Assembly: GCF_004027225.2 (NCBI RefSeq)
Contig: NC_044290.2
Span: 9,998,906-10,062,905 of the forward strand
Direction: 5' to 3'
Origin: Strigops habroptila
Taxonomy: Eukaryota; Chordata; Aves; Psittaciformes; Psittacidae
DNA: 64,000 nt
The position numbers were made by a program, and so were the translations under genes. Position 1 is the first letter of the stretch, and each line of letters begins with the position of its first letter. Below the pieces are notes generated by a model that saw only the letters and a program-made list of their open reading frames with translations, was not told the DNA's origin and searched no databases. Shown here piece after piece: positions 1 to 14,065 of this stretch.

Positions 1-2459
1 TGAAGCCATCATTTTCAAATATGCAGGAGCCTCCCAAATTACAAAAGCGAGTGAGCACACAGGATTCACAGACAGACACTCCCACATCCCACTGAGGTCT
101 AGAGAACTAACTGGAAATGCAGAGCAGGTATGCAGGAATTATGCTGATGTGCCTGACAGAAAATCAGTTCACAGTGTAGGCTCTTTTTTGGGGGAAGGAG
201 GAAGTCACTGCTACAAATAAGAACCTGAGGATTGGAGTTTGCAGCAATCTTCATGCAAATTGTTACAGTGTGAGTACAGAAAGGACTTGCTGACTCCTGC
301 CAAGATTAAGAGTCTCCTCCATTCAGATCCCGTGTCCTGTTGAGATTTCCAGCTCATCTGTTATATGAAGACGGACTCTTCCTGTTCTTATAGCCTCAAG
401 AACAAAAAATAATCAAAACTCATTGTGACAAACACAAATACTAGCGGTGGATTCACACTGCAAAATTCAGTCCTGAGTGTAGCTTTAAATGCCCCAAAGT
501 CTGGTAAATTTGGATTTACTAAAAAGCATTAAAATGAAATGAAAGGTTTTATTTGAACCAAAGAAAGGAAATGAAATTTAGGCGGAAATTCCATCATCGA
601 AAATTCCTGCGCCGTGTCTCAGGGTTTTGGCACCTACAGAATGGCAAATATAGTTTTGTGTTCTTTGGACATCTCCACTGCCTCTTAAGTACCTTTTGTG
701 TAGGCACAAGGTGATGGGTTAATAATGTTATTTCTTCTTTAATTGAGAAACATTTTCTTGTCTTTGAAAATGAAAGACAGACTCTTGAGATTATTTCCAT
801 GTCCATTTTTCTTCTTTATCACAGTATTTATAAGGTGCCTTTCACATGGGCATCCACGTGCCAGGGTTTTTCTTGTGGTAAGTTCTTTCTATTTCTATTT
901 TTAGAAAAAGGTTATTTCATACCAAGAAAAACAAAGTTTTCATTCTAAAAAGTATTAAAAGAATTGTTATAAAATAGGAGGAAACATCTTTCCAGGGATA
1001 ATATGAAAACTGTATCAGCTTTACAGCTCTTATGGCCCATTCCAGCAGTCCCCTAAATGTGGTCTTGCACCATTGATGGTCCGTGGCATATTTACTGGAG
1101 CTCCACAGAGATCTTGGCTTTCTTCTTTATTTGCAGCTCCTAAACTCTATAAAGAGACAGCTTAAAACTATACATTACTCTTTCCTAATGGAGTTTTCCC
1201 ACTCTGGCAGCTGCTGCCCTTGATAAAGGGAAGTCTGTTGCTGCTGGTGGGGCAGGAAGGCAGCCTGTACAGCTGCTAAAAAGCAAGGAAGGAGCAAGAA
1301 AACTTGAAATCTATATCTAAGGAGGAAACTGGGAGTAATGGAAGGTCCCCCCCAGGAAGGCTGCTGTCCACACAGATGGATGCTGTTATCTTGTTGGAGC
1401 CTGGTAGTACCATCAGCTCTTGCCAGTGACCGTGCCAGTCTTGTGAAGGGGACACAACAGGCACATCCGAGACGAGCTCGGATTGTCCCATTGAAATGTG
1501 GCATTGTCACACGAGCTGCAGAAGAAACTTTTGAGCTCCTTGCCTATTCTGCAGAGTAGAGTCAGAAAATGTGGCTTCAATGATCCAAAACATCCTGGAT
1601 GCTCTTAGAGCTGGATCGCACTTGCAATGAAATATGCAGTAGTAGCAACAGATGCAAATATCAAGATGAAAGAGGGCAGTTAGTAAAGGGTTAATTTCCC
1701 AAACACCAGCATAAAAGATAATAGCTCTGTGTTAATGACAGTGCTACGATAGCAACTGATAACAGTGACACTAGCGATCAAAAAACCTGCCGGTGCTTTG
1801 GGGTGAATGAACTGATTTTAGTGATTGCATCTCACATGTTGATAACGTTTCGGAGACTTTTATGCCATTAAAAGAGGAGCTGAAGAGAGTGGAGTTTGCA
1901 TCTTTATTGCAGCCTTTTCACAAGGAGGACAGGGGGTCTCAGTCTGGCCGTGGCCAGACGCAGAGCTCACTGACAGCAGCTACCGGTGCCTGTGGGCATG
2001 GGGTTGGGTGGTGATGGAGGAGCAGCTTTGGGGCCATCCAACCTCACATCTCCCTCCACCTCTAGTTTTGATCAGCTCCCCCATAAAGCGCCATGTTTCC
2101 AGCCAAGATCCTCATATATGAAGCTTTAGCTCAAACCCTGTATGGTATTTATATGGCATTTATAAACAACTTTACACAATCTTGGAAGCAGGCTCTCCAC
2201 CAGCCATATAGTGACAGTCCTCCAATGGCCAGGACTCACAGCACTGCCACCAGCTGGGTCATCCCATTTAGGAGGAGGGGATGCTTTCCTGCTGCGGTGG
2301 GGGGGCTGCACAGGCTGCCAGTGTGAATGCACAGACACAAGCCAAGGACCAGCCCAGCATCCCTCACACACGTTATCCCGGTCACGCCATTTCTCCTGCT
2401 GCTGCAGAGCAGAGCAGCGTCATCAGAAAGAACTCTGCCCACTTCAAAGGGGAAGGTTA
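1..2459. other. Intergenic DNA without recognised genes
   Basis: No coding exon, RNA gene or repeat was recognised. Overlapping open frames on both strands at 1175-1559 and 2093-2477 are typical of chance frames in GC-richer patches. Confidence 0.6.
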
Positions 2460-3080
2460 GCAATTATGCCGAGCTAATTGTATCCCGATAAGAACACCAG
2501 CTTCATTATTCCACCCCGGTTCGCATTTTCATATCCAAGTTCTGTTTATTTTAAGTAAACACCCTCAAATTAGACTTTCTTAAACATACAAGACCCTCAC
2601 AATTTAATTTCCAGGGATACGTGTTCATTAGAGATAAGGTGATTTAGCAAAAAATATCATTTTATACTCCTAATTGTAAGCAGAAAACAATAAGCTCCCT
2701 ATGAATAATGTACCACGCAGGCCTCTAACGCTGGAAGTTCAATAATTGCTTTTCGGATATAAAAATAACATTAAGTTGAAAACATTCTAACTCGAGATCT
2801 CAGTGTTCAGACAATGGGCTGGGAACCTGCGTTCCCTGCGTGGTTTAGACAAATAACACACTCCCGATGGAAGGCAAGGGGAGAATCGCTCCTGCCCTGT
2901 GGGTATTATATTTTTTAATCTACCACTAAGTTGGCTTTTTCTTTCATTTTTTAGTTTTACATCAAGCAATTCCAAACTGTAAGCCACGACTGACCTAACT
3001 ACTTATTAAAAATGCTAATATGCTTTTGTGCTTTGATGTCTGGTGAACAATAAACGGGAGAGAGTTACTCTGGGACACTG
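2460..3080. other. AT-rich repeat-free block, candidate conserved non-coding DNA
   Basis: This section is AT-rich and low in CpG, with words such as TTTATTTTAAGTAAAC and AAACAATAAGCTCC and no transposon signature. I read it as possible conserved non-coding DNA on texture alone. Confidence 0.25.
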
Positions 3081-6000
3081 TAATCCTTTATTTGTCACTA
3101 AGTTATGACACCCAGCAGAGCTGTGTGACAGTCCAAATCAATCATCCCCCGTGCACTGCAGGCCTTCTCTGCCTCCTGCAGAGCCTATGCAGTTTAATTA
3201 GCTTTTTTTCACACTAGCATAATGTACATCTGCAGCTTCAGCAAGAAAAAGAAATGGAGGATAGTTCACTGGGATACGGTGCCTTAAAAAAAGTTCATAT
3301 AAAAAAAAAAAGTCTGAAAGAAGAAACATCACAACCCTTTGTAGTTTACTTCAGAGGAGTTTGCGGTGGAAATCTACAGGACTGGGTACTCTATATTGTT
3401 AAATGTAGATTTTTTTTTTTCTTTAACCTAATAAAGGCCTTTTCAGCTAAAATCTCAGATGGCATTTAAAGCCTTGTTCTTTTCTAATGGTCTCTATCTT
3501 TTATACCTTCTTCTCGCGGTTGATCATGCAGCAGCTCATTATCTGCTCCTCTTCCCCTCCCCACGGTGGGTTGGTACAATGGAGTCTTCAAACCCATATT
3601 TGCTGGTTAGCAATCACTGCTCCCCATTCCCACCAGCGGCAGTGCCCCAGGGGTAAAGCTGTGCTCCCCTGCTCCGAGCCCATGGCCGGAGCACGCTTCA
3701 GGTGGTGGGTCCATAGTAAATAAACGTGGTCTACAATTAGCCAAACACAAGCCCTCAGGAACATGGGTTGAGATGAGCAGAACCAACCTGGCATACCCTT
3801 GGCTGCCGTGCCAGAGAGCAGGCAAAGTCACCAGACAGGAAGCCTTTGGATAAATGGGATAGCGTCATCCCAAGAATGGGGATCCCTTAGCAGGCTAGTG
3901 GTTGGATCTGATGGTGTATCAAGCAAATAATGACTCAGGCACTGTCTCACTTCAGAAAGGCCAGTATCCCTTTCCAGCCATTCCAGCTGATGTGATAGAG
4001 CTTGCTAACTTGATGGTGCAAGCTGATGCTGTTTGGCTTTTATTTACCTTTTCTACTCTTTGTGTACCATGATGAAGTTTAAAGGCAAGCGTGATCATTC
4101 CTTACGCTATTCCTCCGAGCGTGACCACAAAGGAGTCACCTGCAGAACACAGCAGTTGCTTTATTCAAATGATAGCTCACATTACTAGAGCCTTGTCACT
4201 CTTAATAACCTCCCAACAGAGAAATGCATCTAAGGAGATGATGGGTTGGGTTCAAATGGGAGCGTTCAAGCAAGAGCAAGCACTTTCCACTCCCTGGTTT
4301 GGAGATGTGCTGTGGTGGAAGTGCCTTACAAGGGCTATGGTTGCAGATGGATGAGGTCTGGTGGGTCACAGTGGTGGAGACCATCACAAAGGCTGGAAAG
4401 CAGCCAAAGACATTTAGCAGCCCCTTGATTTTCAAGCAGAACTCCACCTTCAAATAACACAGCTCTTTGCTTAAGATCTGCCAGGACTACTTACATTTAC
4501 CTTCATTGCCTTCGCTTGCAAAATACAGGCCAATACACACCAATCCTGGGCACTAATGACAGCGCAGGAGCAGAAGCCAGACCTACTGTCAAAGCCCCTT
4601 TTAGAGCTGTACCTTAAATTGTCTTTTAAACAGCACCTCTCTAATCCTTTAGTGCAAAAATAGTTTATCCTCTTGTGGGAATTATACATATTTCCCAGTT
4701 CAAAGAGGTATAAAATATAAATGTACTTCTGTCCAATTCAGCATTAAGAAGAGTAAATAGTGTACAGTGCCTTTTCATCTTGAGATTTCAAGTTGCTTAA
4801 GCATTTAGAGACTACAGTTGGCATTTCTTGCTGTGCTTCTTCTTGGTCTAATGCTATTATTGAAAATACTTTTATCCTGGGCCTTGGCTGGAGTAATTCC
4901 TTTGAAAAATCTTATTCCACACTTACGCCAGCAATTCTTCACTGTTTCCCCCTTTCAGAACAGATAATTCATTAGAAGCATAATGTGCAGTTTTAACATA
5001 GTTCCAGTCTCATGTTTAACAGAGAGTTCCAGTTTGGGGTCTGGTGGACATAAGCAGTGGATTTCTGGTTCAGAAGTAAAACATATTGAAATCACAAGAA
5101 TAAGCCAGCTGAGCTTCCCTCTGGGAAGATGGAAGAGCAGCGATGCTCCATGTGAGACCCTGAGAGGGATCCCCCTTCTCACACCAGAGCCCTCTCCTGG
5201 GCATTTCAATACAAGCATCCATTTCCCTCCTAAAGTACCCCACAGGTAGGAAGACTGGATCTTCAAGGACTTGGAGAAAGACAAGCAGAGGAGGAACACA
5301 TCTCTCATCAGCCATGCTCTCAGGAACACACATAGCTCTCCTAAGGAATGCAACCAGGAAGTGATGCACGAACTCCTCCTGCCCTTTATCCATACACCAA
5401 ATGACTTGCATGGACATTTCATTAGCCAACACCTTTCTCCTGGCCCATGTGCCCAAACCACTGCATTCCCAGTTCCTCTTCCTGGCAGAGCCTGAGGGGT
5501 TTTCTTTTCATTTCCACCCCTTTCCTTCCTGGCCAGAGGACAACTCACACCCCAAAACAGGCTCCCAGACAGGTACTGCAGGGTGCTGAGCAGTGTCACT
5601 TGATTAGAGGAAAGGATGAAAAGCGAAATGAAGCCTCACTCCTTCCTGTTCCTTAAGCCCTGTTAGTGGAAATCTTTTTGGGATGAGATAAAATGAAAGC
5701 TTTAAAGCTCCTTTGTAAGAGGGAGAATTTAGACCAGAAAGTACTTTTTCCCTGTAATTCAGCAGGTCATACAAGTAAAAGGTGCCCAATCAAATGAAGT
5801 AATCTGTGAGGCATCTGATACCCTGCCTGGTGTGGGGAAAACATTGCTTTGGTGAAGAACAGCCTGAGGAAGAGGAGGAGAGGATGAAGTGACTGGTTCT
5901 CTTCTTGAGAAAGTCAGGGGAGAAGGTGGTCAAAAGCATTGTGCTTCCACTGGAAGATGCCACAATGGCACAGTGAAGACAAGTGTTAGCATTTACCCTT

Positions 6001-9000
6001 GTTTGCCACACCATTGTCTCCCTTGGGGAGATCCAAAAGGGAGATTTTTGCACATTAGGGCTCCAGCAGGTGAGACCTGCAAAAGCTTTTGGTGCTGTTA
6101 CTGCCCCATTATCTCCCTCCCCTGCCCCTGCAGGAGGTTTCTGCTCCTACAGCACAGGGAATCAAAGGCTTTGCCCTGCAGAGTCTGGCACAAAAGCCTC
6201 CCTTCCTCACCCTTTTCAAAGCCACCGGGTTTCCCCTCGAGTGCTCACGGTGTTTTGCTCTGCCAGCTCCACGAGGGAGTGGTGAGCAGAGGGTAGGACA
6301 GGTAGAAGGGAAGTGGAGATGTGATAACATCTCCAACCACCCCAGCCAGATCTGCTAGAATTCACCTGCCAGACCCCTTAGTCAGGCAGAAAAAGGTCAG
6401 TCGGATTCATCTGTGGGTTGGGGGGTAGCCTCCAGCAAACCCAAGACCTGCTGTTCCAGTGAGGGTGCATCAGAGGGATCCCACCCCTCTCCTGATTTTG
6501 TAGCTTCCAGTTTGCTGACACTGGAAAGGCATCAGAGGAGATAGGAGGATACTTATGCAAAGACTTCTATCAATGGGGAGGCCCATCTTCAAAGCTTTGA
6601 TTTTACCAGGTGCTGGCATCCCTTCTGAGAGCTGTTCTTGCTTGGGGGGATTCCATCTCAAAGTCTTCACATCACAGGAAGGGGAGTCCTGCTTTGAAGA
6701 GTCTCACCAGCAATGGGCCAAACCTCCCATTTGCATTTCATTTTTGGCTGCATGAAGCTTGCTCATTGGCACCAAACAAGCATTTGGCAACCCTTTTAAA
6801 GCAACAAGGCACAGTGTTTGCTGACGCAGCTCAACACCAGGACATGTACATGTGCATCCAACCGAGAAAGTCACCAGCAGTTTAGGCAGGTGTGGATGAG
6901 TGAATTAGAGTTAGAACAAAGCAGTGGTGCATTTGGAGTATGTCTATCAAGTTGCAACAAGCAAAAGTTAATGTTAAATTAAAGGATCTACTTCCAGTGT
7001 TTGCACTTGGCAGCTGGTTTGATTCCTAAAGTGAAACCATGAAGAGAATTTAAGGCTGAATTTGTTTTCAGGCTACTTGGAGTTGCTTTGCCGATGGTCC
7101 TGGCAATCTGTGTCACATTGGACTCCAGCAGGATTTCTGCCGGATCCTCAGCACCGCCAGTGGGACCTGCCTGGTCAGGGAGCAGCATCCTGCAATGTTT
7201 CAGATGTACAAAAGGCATCACCAAAGGCCACTCAATCTCGTTTATAACTTCAGCTTTGTCCAGCTCAGTTTAATTTCCTAAAGGTTCTTAGAATATAGGG
7301 CAGCGCTGACATAATCAAAGCAGCCGAGTCTCCTGGCTCAGACACTGTCTTTGACCTTTCAGTGGCTCATTTTCCCCTCTGTTACTTACTTTTCAGTGGA
7401 ATTGCAGAGCTTCATCCTCTAGTGTCTGAGGAGGAGTTTTGGAAGGCATTTAAGAAATGAAGGTCATTAGACATTACCTTTCCTGTTGCAAGCCCTTGCA
7501 TGATGCACAGAGGATTATTATGCCATTGCCCTTTGGTGTAAACAAACCTTAGCGATGTTCTTTGCTTGTAACCAGAATAAAGCCCTTTGCGTTGTTAAAC
7601 CTCTAACATAAGAGAGACTCAAGGAAAGCCTATTTACCATGCATAACACAAGAAAGGTTCCTGAATAATCCAAGACAAAAGGCCTGTGCTGGGTAAGTAC
7701 AGAGGTGGGATTGCTGGTTTCCCTTTTATGAGGATGCCCAGATTCCCCAGCTCTCCATCTGGCTGGGACAAAGAGCCTGGAGCTGCTGGTCCTCCCTGCT
7801 TGCTCTCTGTCCATAGAGGACATCAAGGAGATGCAACAAGTTCTAAGTCAGGTTCAAGTACCTTGTGCAGTGGGTGACCCCAGCGCCTGGGGACAGGTTG
7901 ACAGAAAAGGGGGTTCCCAGGAGGCAAAGCTTTACACTGAACACAAAGAAACCACTTTGAACTGTGTGTGACTTGGGTTCTGCTCAACAGATTCTTCTGG
8001 TTGGGCTGAGCTTGAAGCCAGAGACTTGATTCAGCATCACTGAGGGGGCGAGAGCCAGCTCGGCTTCCCATGGAGTGCCAACAACAGGGTGGTTGTGCCA
8101 GCAGGATTTTAGGAACTTTCTAGCCCCACTGGGGAGTCCCGTGTCCATCTCACAGCCCCTTTCATGCACACAGCAGCAGAGGTTGTAAGCAGCACAGAGG
8201 TACCAAACAGCTCATTTTACCCTGCTTCCTATTTTATCATTATTCACCTTGAACCTCCAAGCACAGTTCTGCTGCAGGAGACCATCCTTGCCCCTTGTTG
8301 GCAGGTATGGGACCAGGCTCCGGTGGGATGCGGCTGGCAGGTAGTTTTCCAAGCCCGCTGCTTCCCCATCACACATGTGGCAATCAAAGCCCTGCACACA
8401 AAGGCCCAGAGCTCAGCTGAGGTTTTACCCGGCGGGTCTGAAAGGGCAGGTCTCCTGCTTCTTTGTTTAAATGCTGGCCCATTTGTTGACTTGGAGGCAC
8501 CCACTCCTTAGTGGCAGCAGCAGCAGCGAAATCATATATCACTCTAATGAACGTCCCTTCAATAACCATTGCCCTGATTTTTGATACCTGGAGAGAAGAT
8601 GCACCAGCGAGGGAAGGATTTATCAAAAACACGCCACTGACTAGACATCAGAGAGAACCTCAAAGGGACAGTGAACTAGAACAAAGAACAAAAACATTTA
8701 CAGAAGTGCTACGCCGAAAAAAAGGGAAAGGAAAAAACTGTACTAACAACAGTAACAAGGTCAGCTATAAAACCAGAATTAAAAGGCACTGCCGGGGAAA
8801 AGACGGCGACTCAAAAAAGCAGCAAGAACTAAGAACACAGCTTGCCAATCAGATCTACACAGATTCCCCTTGATATCTTCCCACTAACAGGCTTTCCTGC
8901 AGGACAAGTGAAAAAGTTTAAGCGAGTGGCTCTGGGAAGGTGGGCTAAAAGCAGGAGAGCAGCATTCACAGCTTTTAACACAGAGCCTCAGGTCCCGCAT

Positions 9001-10639
9001 CAATGGGATGGCTCAAAGGTGCTGGGGCTTGGTGAGCGGGGCTGTGCAGCAGCCAGGGCTGGGAGCAGCTCCAATAAGGTGCTGCAGCAAAGCCCATTTA
9101 GGCCAGTTTGTAATGTGAATAATGATTAATGAAGGCTCAATGAGCACCTGAACAGACTGGCTGGTGCCCCTGGAACGTGCTTCCTTTGCCACTTCTGTTG
9201 CTCGCAGCCAGGGGGAGGCACTGATTTAAATCAGGGCAAATAAAGGTCCAGCCCTGAGCTTCTTCACCAAAGTGGTGCTAAAATTAGCATTGGTTGAGAT
9301 CTTGGCAAAAAGCTTTTCCTACCAAAATGGAAGTTTTCTATTCCACAACAAAAGGATTTACTTTTTTGTGGGAATATGGGTTTTCAGCATTCCACCGAAA
9401 TACTCAAGGGCATTTCTACACAGGAAGGTCATTACATGGCAGCTCTCTGACTCCTGCATGTATGCATTCATCCCACCTTCTGGGCATCCATCCAAAGGGG
9501 GAGCATTTTCCTCCCTCCCTTGGCACCTTATGACAACATCCATACACCAGATAAGCTCTATTTCCCTGTGGTTGCCAAAACCTGGTACATCCCATATGAA
9601 AAACTAGTGGGAGAAAATAATCTTGAGATCTTAATTCTGAGTTTTCCTTTTCCCTCATTACTGCACAAGTCAAAAGTGATTCATAGCAAATACCAATACC
9701 GAATTGTGAATATTCTGGGCACAGACAACAGAGAAACCTTCAAAGTCAAGGCAGCTTCACAGCTTGGACCTGTACTTTGGGCTCCTAATTTCTGCCTATA
9801 GAAACTTCAGGAAAACTGAGTTAACTTCCCCTAGAAGCAAGAGCTTTTCTGTCTTTCAAGCCCTGATGCAACCCCATCACATCTGGGTAGAGCTGTGCTT
9901 AGACATGGGTGAGTAGATGGAGGTTTTAGGTGCCCTGGGGCACCTCCCCAACTATCAGCAGGCACACTGGCTAGAATAATACCCACCAGCCCATGCCCTG
10001 AGCAGTCCAAAGTGGCATGAGATGCCCACACTTAGGCCACTGGACTGCTCACAGAGGAGCTTGAAATACCTTCCACATCGACAGGCACTCTGCATAGGTG
10101 AGGGAGCTGGTTACCCAGCTTATCAGTGGAGATGGACAGATATATCCAGAGGATGAGAGCAGGAACCAACCTCCACTGCCCTGAGCTGCTCCCAAAGCAG
10201 CCCCCCTTCTCACTGGGAGCTCAGAACACCAATACCAAACATGAGACAGCGTGAACACCCCGTAATCATACGCCTCCCACTAATCTCTCTCTCAAATCAG
10301 GACAACTTCCATGAGCTAATATCGCAGGGCTGGGTACTAATATTTCATTTGTAAAGCAGGTCCTGCTTGCTTTCTCCCCCTGGTCCCTTCCCTGCGATGC
10401 TGTGCTTGTTAGTGAAACTGAAGAGACTTTTGATTTCTAAAGCCAATGTTAGAATGAGCATTTCCCCGTGAGAGCACCTGGTTCTCGTGTTTAATGAGTA
10501 AACACAAGGAAACAGAGGCTTGAAGAATGATTGTTCCCAACATCATTACTTCTGAACCCGACATTAAAGCGAAGGAAAAGACAACAGCACAGCAGTTCTT
10601 TGTTTTTCCACTGCTCTCCCTAAAAAATACCTTTAATGA
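3081..10639. other. Intergenic DNA without recognised genes
   Basis: No exon with family resemblance, RNA gene or clear transposon was found. The 214-codon minus-strand frame at 4955-5599 has no recognisable domain. Homopolymers lie at 3301-3311 (A) and 3410-3420 (T). Confidence 0.6.
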
Positions 10640-10990
10640 GACGCATTTGAAGTCTAACACGGGGCCGTTCTCCTAGATTATAATTGATAAATCTTCCAAA
10701 TTGGTGTGGGGAAAGGATTGTGTAATAATTACTTGTTTCTTTTGAGGAAATAAATAAAATATGAAAACTGTAATTACTAACCAGCAAAACGCAGCGAGCG
10801 GGGTTCCCGCTGCTCCGACGACCGGAGCCGGGATTTCAAGCCTCTCCGAGTGCAGCATGACACCAAATGATGTTGCTGCCGCTCGTGTTTGTTTTCCAAG
10901 TGCCAACTTTTCCAGTCGGAGTCACTGGTTCATTTGAAATCCTCACATTTACTCCTGCGCCACAATTAGTTTCTCTTAGAAAAGGAACAA
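10640..10990. other. Candidate regulatory element with a compact CpG cluster
   Basis: An AT-rich left half (TAATAATTACTTGTTTC, TGTAATTACTAACC) adjoins 10790-10920, where twelve CG dinucleotides occur in about 130 bp, including GCAGCGAGCGGGGTTCCCGC and CCGACGACCGGAGCCGGG. Surrounding DNA is CpG-poor. No exon or repeat explains it. Unmethylated CpG clusters in gene deserts often mark enhancers or unannotated promoters. Confidence 0.4.
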
Positions 10991-13842
10991 ATTGCTGCTC
11001 TTGGCGGGAGGGTGGTTGGGAGTTGATGCCTTCAGAGCAGCAACGGGGCTTCTCCCAGCAGCTGGGGAGGAGGATGGGGACGGCACATTGGGATTCCCTG
11101 GGCAGATGGGGGTGATGGAGACCTGCCCGCCTGGCATGGTGCGAGGTGGGATATTCACTGTGTGCTTGGTGGATGTATAGTTCTCCCTGCATCCTTGCTC
11201 CATTCCCTGTGCTCCCATAGGCGCTTATTTCCAAGTTTTCTGATAAAACCATGCTGTGGTTCTACCTAACACCATCTGCAGCCTGAGTACTTCCCTATCT
11301 CAGTCTGTGCTGTGGGTTTACTGCATTGATCCTGCCCTGGGAGAACCCCCCTTTAGGCATTTGCACCCCAAAAGCCCCAAAGAGCAGCATAACCCCATGG
11401 TTATGGGGTCCTTTATCAGGTCCTTTGTGTTTGTGCATCTCCACAATGCAGCAGAGATCCGCTGGCCTTGGAGCTGGCAGGTTTACCACCTCCTGCTCCT
11501 CTCACTGAAGCACCATTCTTGCTCTGGGTGTTTTAGAGAGGCAAAAAGTATTGCAAAGTTGCCTAAAGACACATAAACTAAGAAACTTGCAGTTTCTGAC
11601 AAGAAGAGAACTTTTTCCTGCACTTTCAGCAACCGTTCCATGGAGCAACCTTGTTCTCTGGGCTGGGCTGTACCCCGTATGTACGGGGAACAAGTATCTT
11701 CTCCCCTATGTAGCATGGAAAGTTCATGCATCATTAATTGTTCAGAATTTCTCAGCCTAACCTACAGATAAAACTTGTGTTCAGCCCTAAACTAGTTCAA
11801 GCACCAGTTTCTGATCCTCAGATAAAGCTGTCAAATACATATTGGAATCTCTATATTCATACCCTCTAGATCTTTTCCTTTTCTTGCTTTTTTAACCATT
11901 GCTTTGAACAACATGCAAATTTAATGGGTTTAGCAGACTTCAAGCCAATTCTCCCCTTCCTAATTTCGTAAAATGTTATCATAAATGTTTTATGGTGTTT
12001 CTTTTAACAAAATAAATCTTTCCTTAAAGTAACAATTTGAATTTTTCATGCACAATGAAGACCTTTATCTTATTCACAGTTGTCATTTTCTGTTCAGCAT
12101 CATAACACAATGCTAATAAAAAAGATGCAATTGGATTGCCTGAAGCAGTTTTGGTGATTTTAATGTGTGGTACAGCTTTGTGCGTGTTATTCCTCTCTAT
12201 AGAGCATCCTCAGATCTTTGCTCTCCAAGAACATCATTTATTGGTTTTTAGAGAGGGCAGGTTACCTACAGAGCATGCCTCCCCTACAAAAAAAGGGTGA
12301 CTTTGATTCAAATAGTGTGTGGTAAAACCCTAGCAAAGGCTAAGATTAGCAAATTGTAGTAGTTTTCTGGATTATAATCATTTAGTTTGGTCCTGGCCTT
12401 GTAAATTCCAGTCTGGTTAATACCCAAGAGCAACTTCCAGCAAAGGGATATAAAGTATTTCGCTATGAAACCAAAGACACATCACAGTGTGTGCCTGACG
12501 CGCTGTCAACACAGCAAACCTTTCTTGGTTGAGGTTCCTCCTCACCCGTTGCTCAAGAAGAGCGTTTGTCTGTGAATAAGGCTGAAAGGCCCTGAAAACT
12601 CTTCCTCTAAACCTAAGCTGCAGGTGAACTGAACCCGGAGTGACCTGGATACAGGGCAGGACATGCAGCCTGAGTGCAAGGTGCCTGGGAATGGTCTGTG
12701 CAACAGCAAATCCCCTGGGACAGAAGCTGTTCCCTGCAGTGCTGAGAGAAGTGCATCTGTTGGGTCCTCATTGAATAGATTTGCAGGCTCTGGCCTTAAA
12801 AGTCCCTAATTTTCAAGCTCCCAAGCAGCATATTTTCTCTCCATCTTTTGCTTTTGAGAATTCTAGGGGCATCTTCCATTAAGTACAAAGATGTTTAGCC
12901 TTTTAACCCTCTAAACGCGATACCACAGGCTCTAGTGATCTATTGTCAGTTAAATTCACCCTCTACACTCTCTGCTACAGCCTCTCTTGTATTTTCCTCC
13001 CTGCTGTGTGCACTTATCCCTGCATTGAAAACATGCTTTTAAACCAACACACACTATTGGTTAGTTTTAGGTATCAAAGACATTTTTCCCGAGATCTTTC
13101 TTCATTAATTCACTAATTCACTTTTTTTGTCTTGATCCCATTTGCCCCATGTTCTTTATTGTCTCTTAACCCTGATGCTCAAAAGGCGTCAGCGCAGATT
13201 AACAGGGAGTCTGATAGCTTCTGGAGAGCAGCATTTCATATTCTCCTGCATCCTTTTAATCAGGCCACTCTTGTGGCCTCCTGCTTACATTCAGCTTGAA
13301 AATAGCCAGCAATCCTCAAATGAAAGACCAAGTAAAACACATCAGCATCCCTTTTTTCCTATTTTGACACACATTCCAGATAAGCAGCAATGCAATAAGA
13401 GGCAGAAAAGAAACACATCATAATGGGAAAGCCTTGCCCTTGCTATTAGTTGCATAATTAATTTTGCTTGAGTTGGTTAATAAGAAGGGAGGAATCATAA
13501 TGGCATTACAGAGAAAACCCTCCCATCTCTCTTCCTGCATGGCAAAGTATTGAGGGCAAGAGATACGTATTGCAGAAGATGTGCCACAGACATTGGACAG
13601 ACATCTCTGGAAATCCACAGTAATAGATCCCAAGCCCCAAACTCAAATGCTTCTCCACTCACAGGTTTTCAGCGTTCAATCCCAGCAGTGCCTCTGGATT
13701 TACAGCTGGAGTCCATCTCAAATCACAGCCCAGTCCTAAATAACACGTTATAGTAAAAACTGTAACTATCCCCTATAGGCTGCCTGCCCCAGTCATAGCT
13801 TCTTATTCCCAATTGCTTTTCCCATAGCAGAACGAGCAAAGA
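10991..13842. other. Intergenic DNA; AT-rich part at 11870-12130
   Basis: No coding exon was recognised. The AT-rich section at 11870-12130 has no repeat signature and many AATAAA/TTTAAT words and could be a conserved non-coding element. The rest holds nothing that I can name. Confidence 0.5.
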
Positions 13843-14062
13843 CTGAGCTAGCAGCTAAAGCAAGGGATTGAGAGCTGGGGGTCTGGGGTCTAATCCCAGC
13901 TCAGCTCCTCATATATTTTTGGGAAAACACTTTCCTTTTCTGACCTGAAAAATAAGGTGGCACTTCTTTATGCTGAGACTTCCTTCCTGAAAGCTGGCAA
14001 ATGGCTTTGAAGTCCCTAACTGAAAAGTACTGTAAAAGGTCTGAGTATAATTATAAAATAGC
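13843..14062 (+). mobile_element. MIR-type (amniote CORE) SINE, nearly full length
   Basis: The order fits a tRNA-derived MIR element. The head is AGCTAAAGCAAGGGATTGAG with a B-box-like GGGGTCTAATCCCAGCTCAG. A diverged CORE carries TTTCCTTTTCTGACCTGAAA and AATAAGG. The tail GGCTTTGAAGTCCCTAACTG, AAAAGTACTGTAAAAGG and TATAATTATAAAA parallels the GCTTTGA...GAAAAGTGCTATATAAG tail of the amniote MIR subfamily. About 220 bp are preserved. Confidence 0.75.
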
Positions 14063-14065
14063 TAA

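Noticed and set aside
4955..5599. 214-codon minus-strand open frame
   Set aside because: No domain, composition bias or family resemblance; overlapping frames on the other strand are equally open.
8511..8873. 120-codon frame starting with an alanine run and lysine-rich at its end
   Set aside because: The alanine run comes from a GCAGCAGCAG repeat; nothing else supports a gene.
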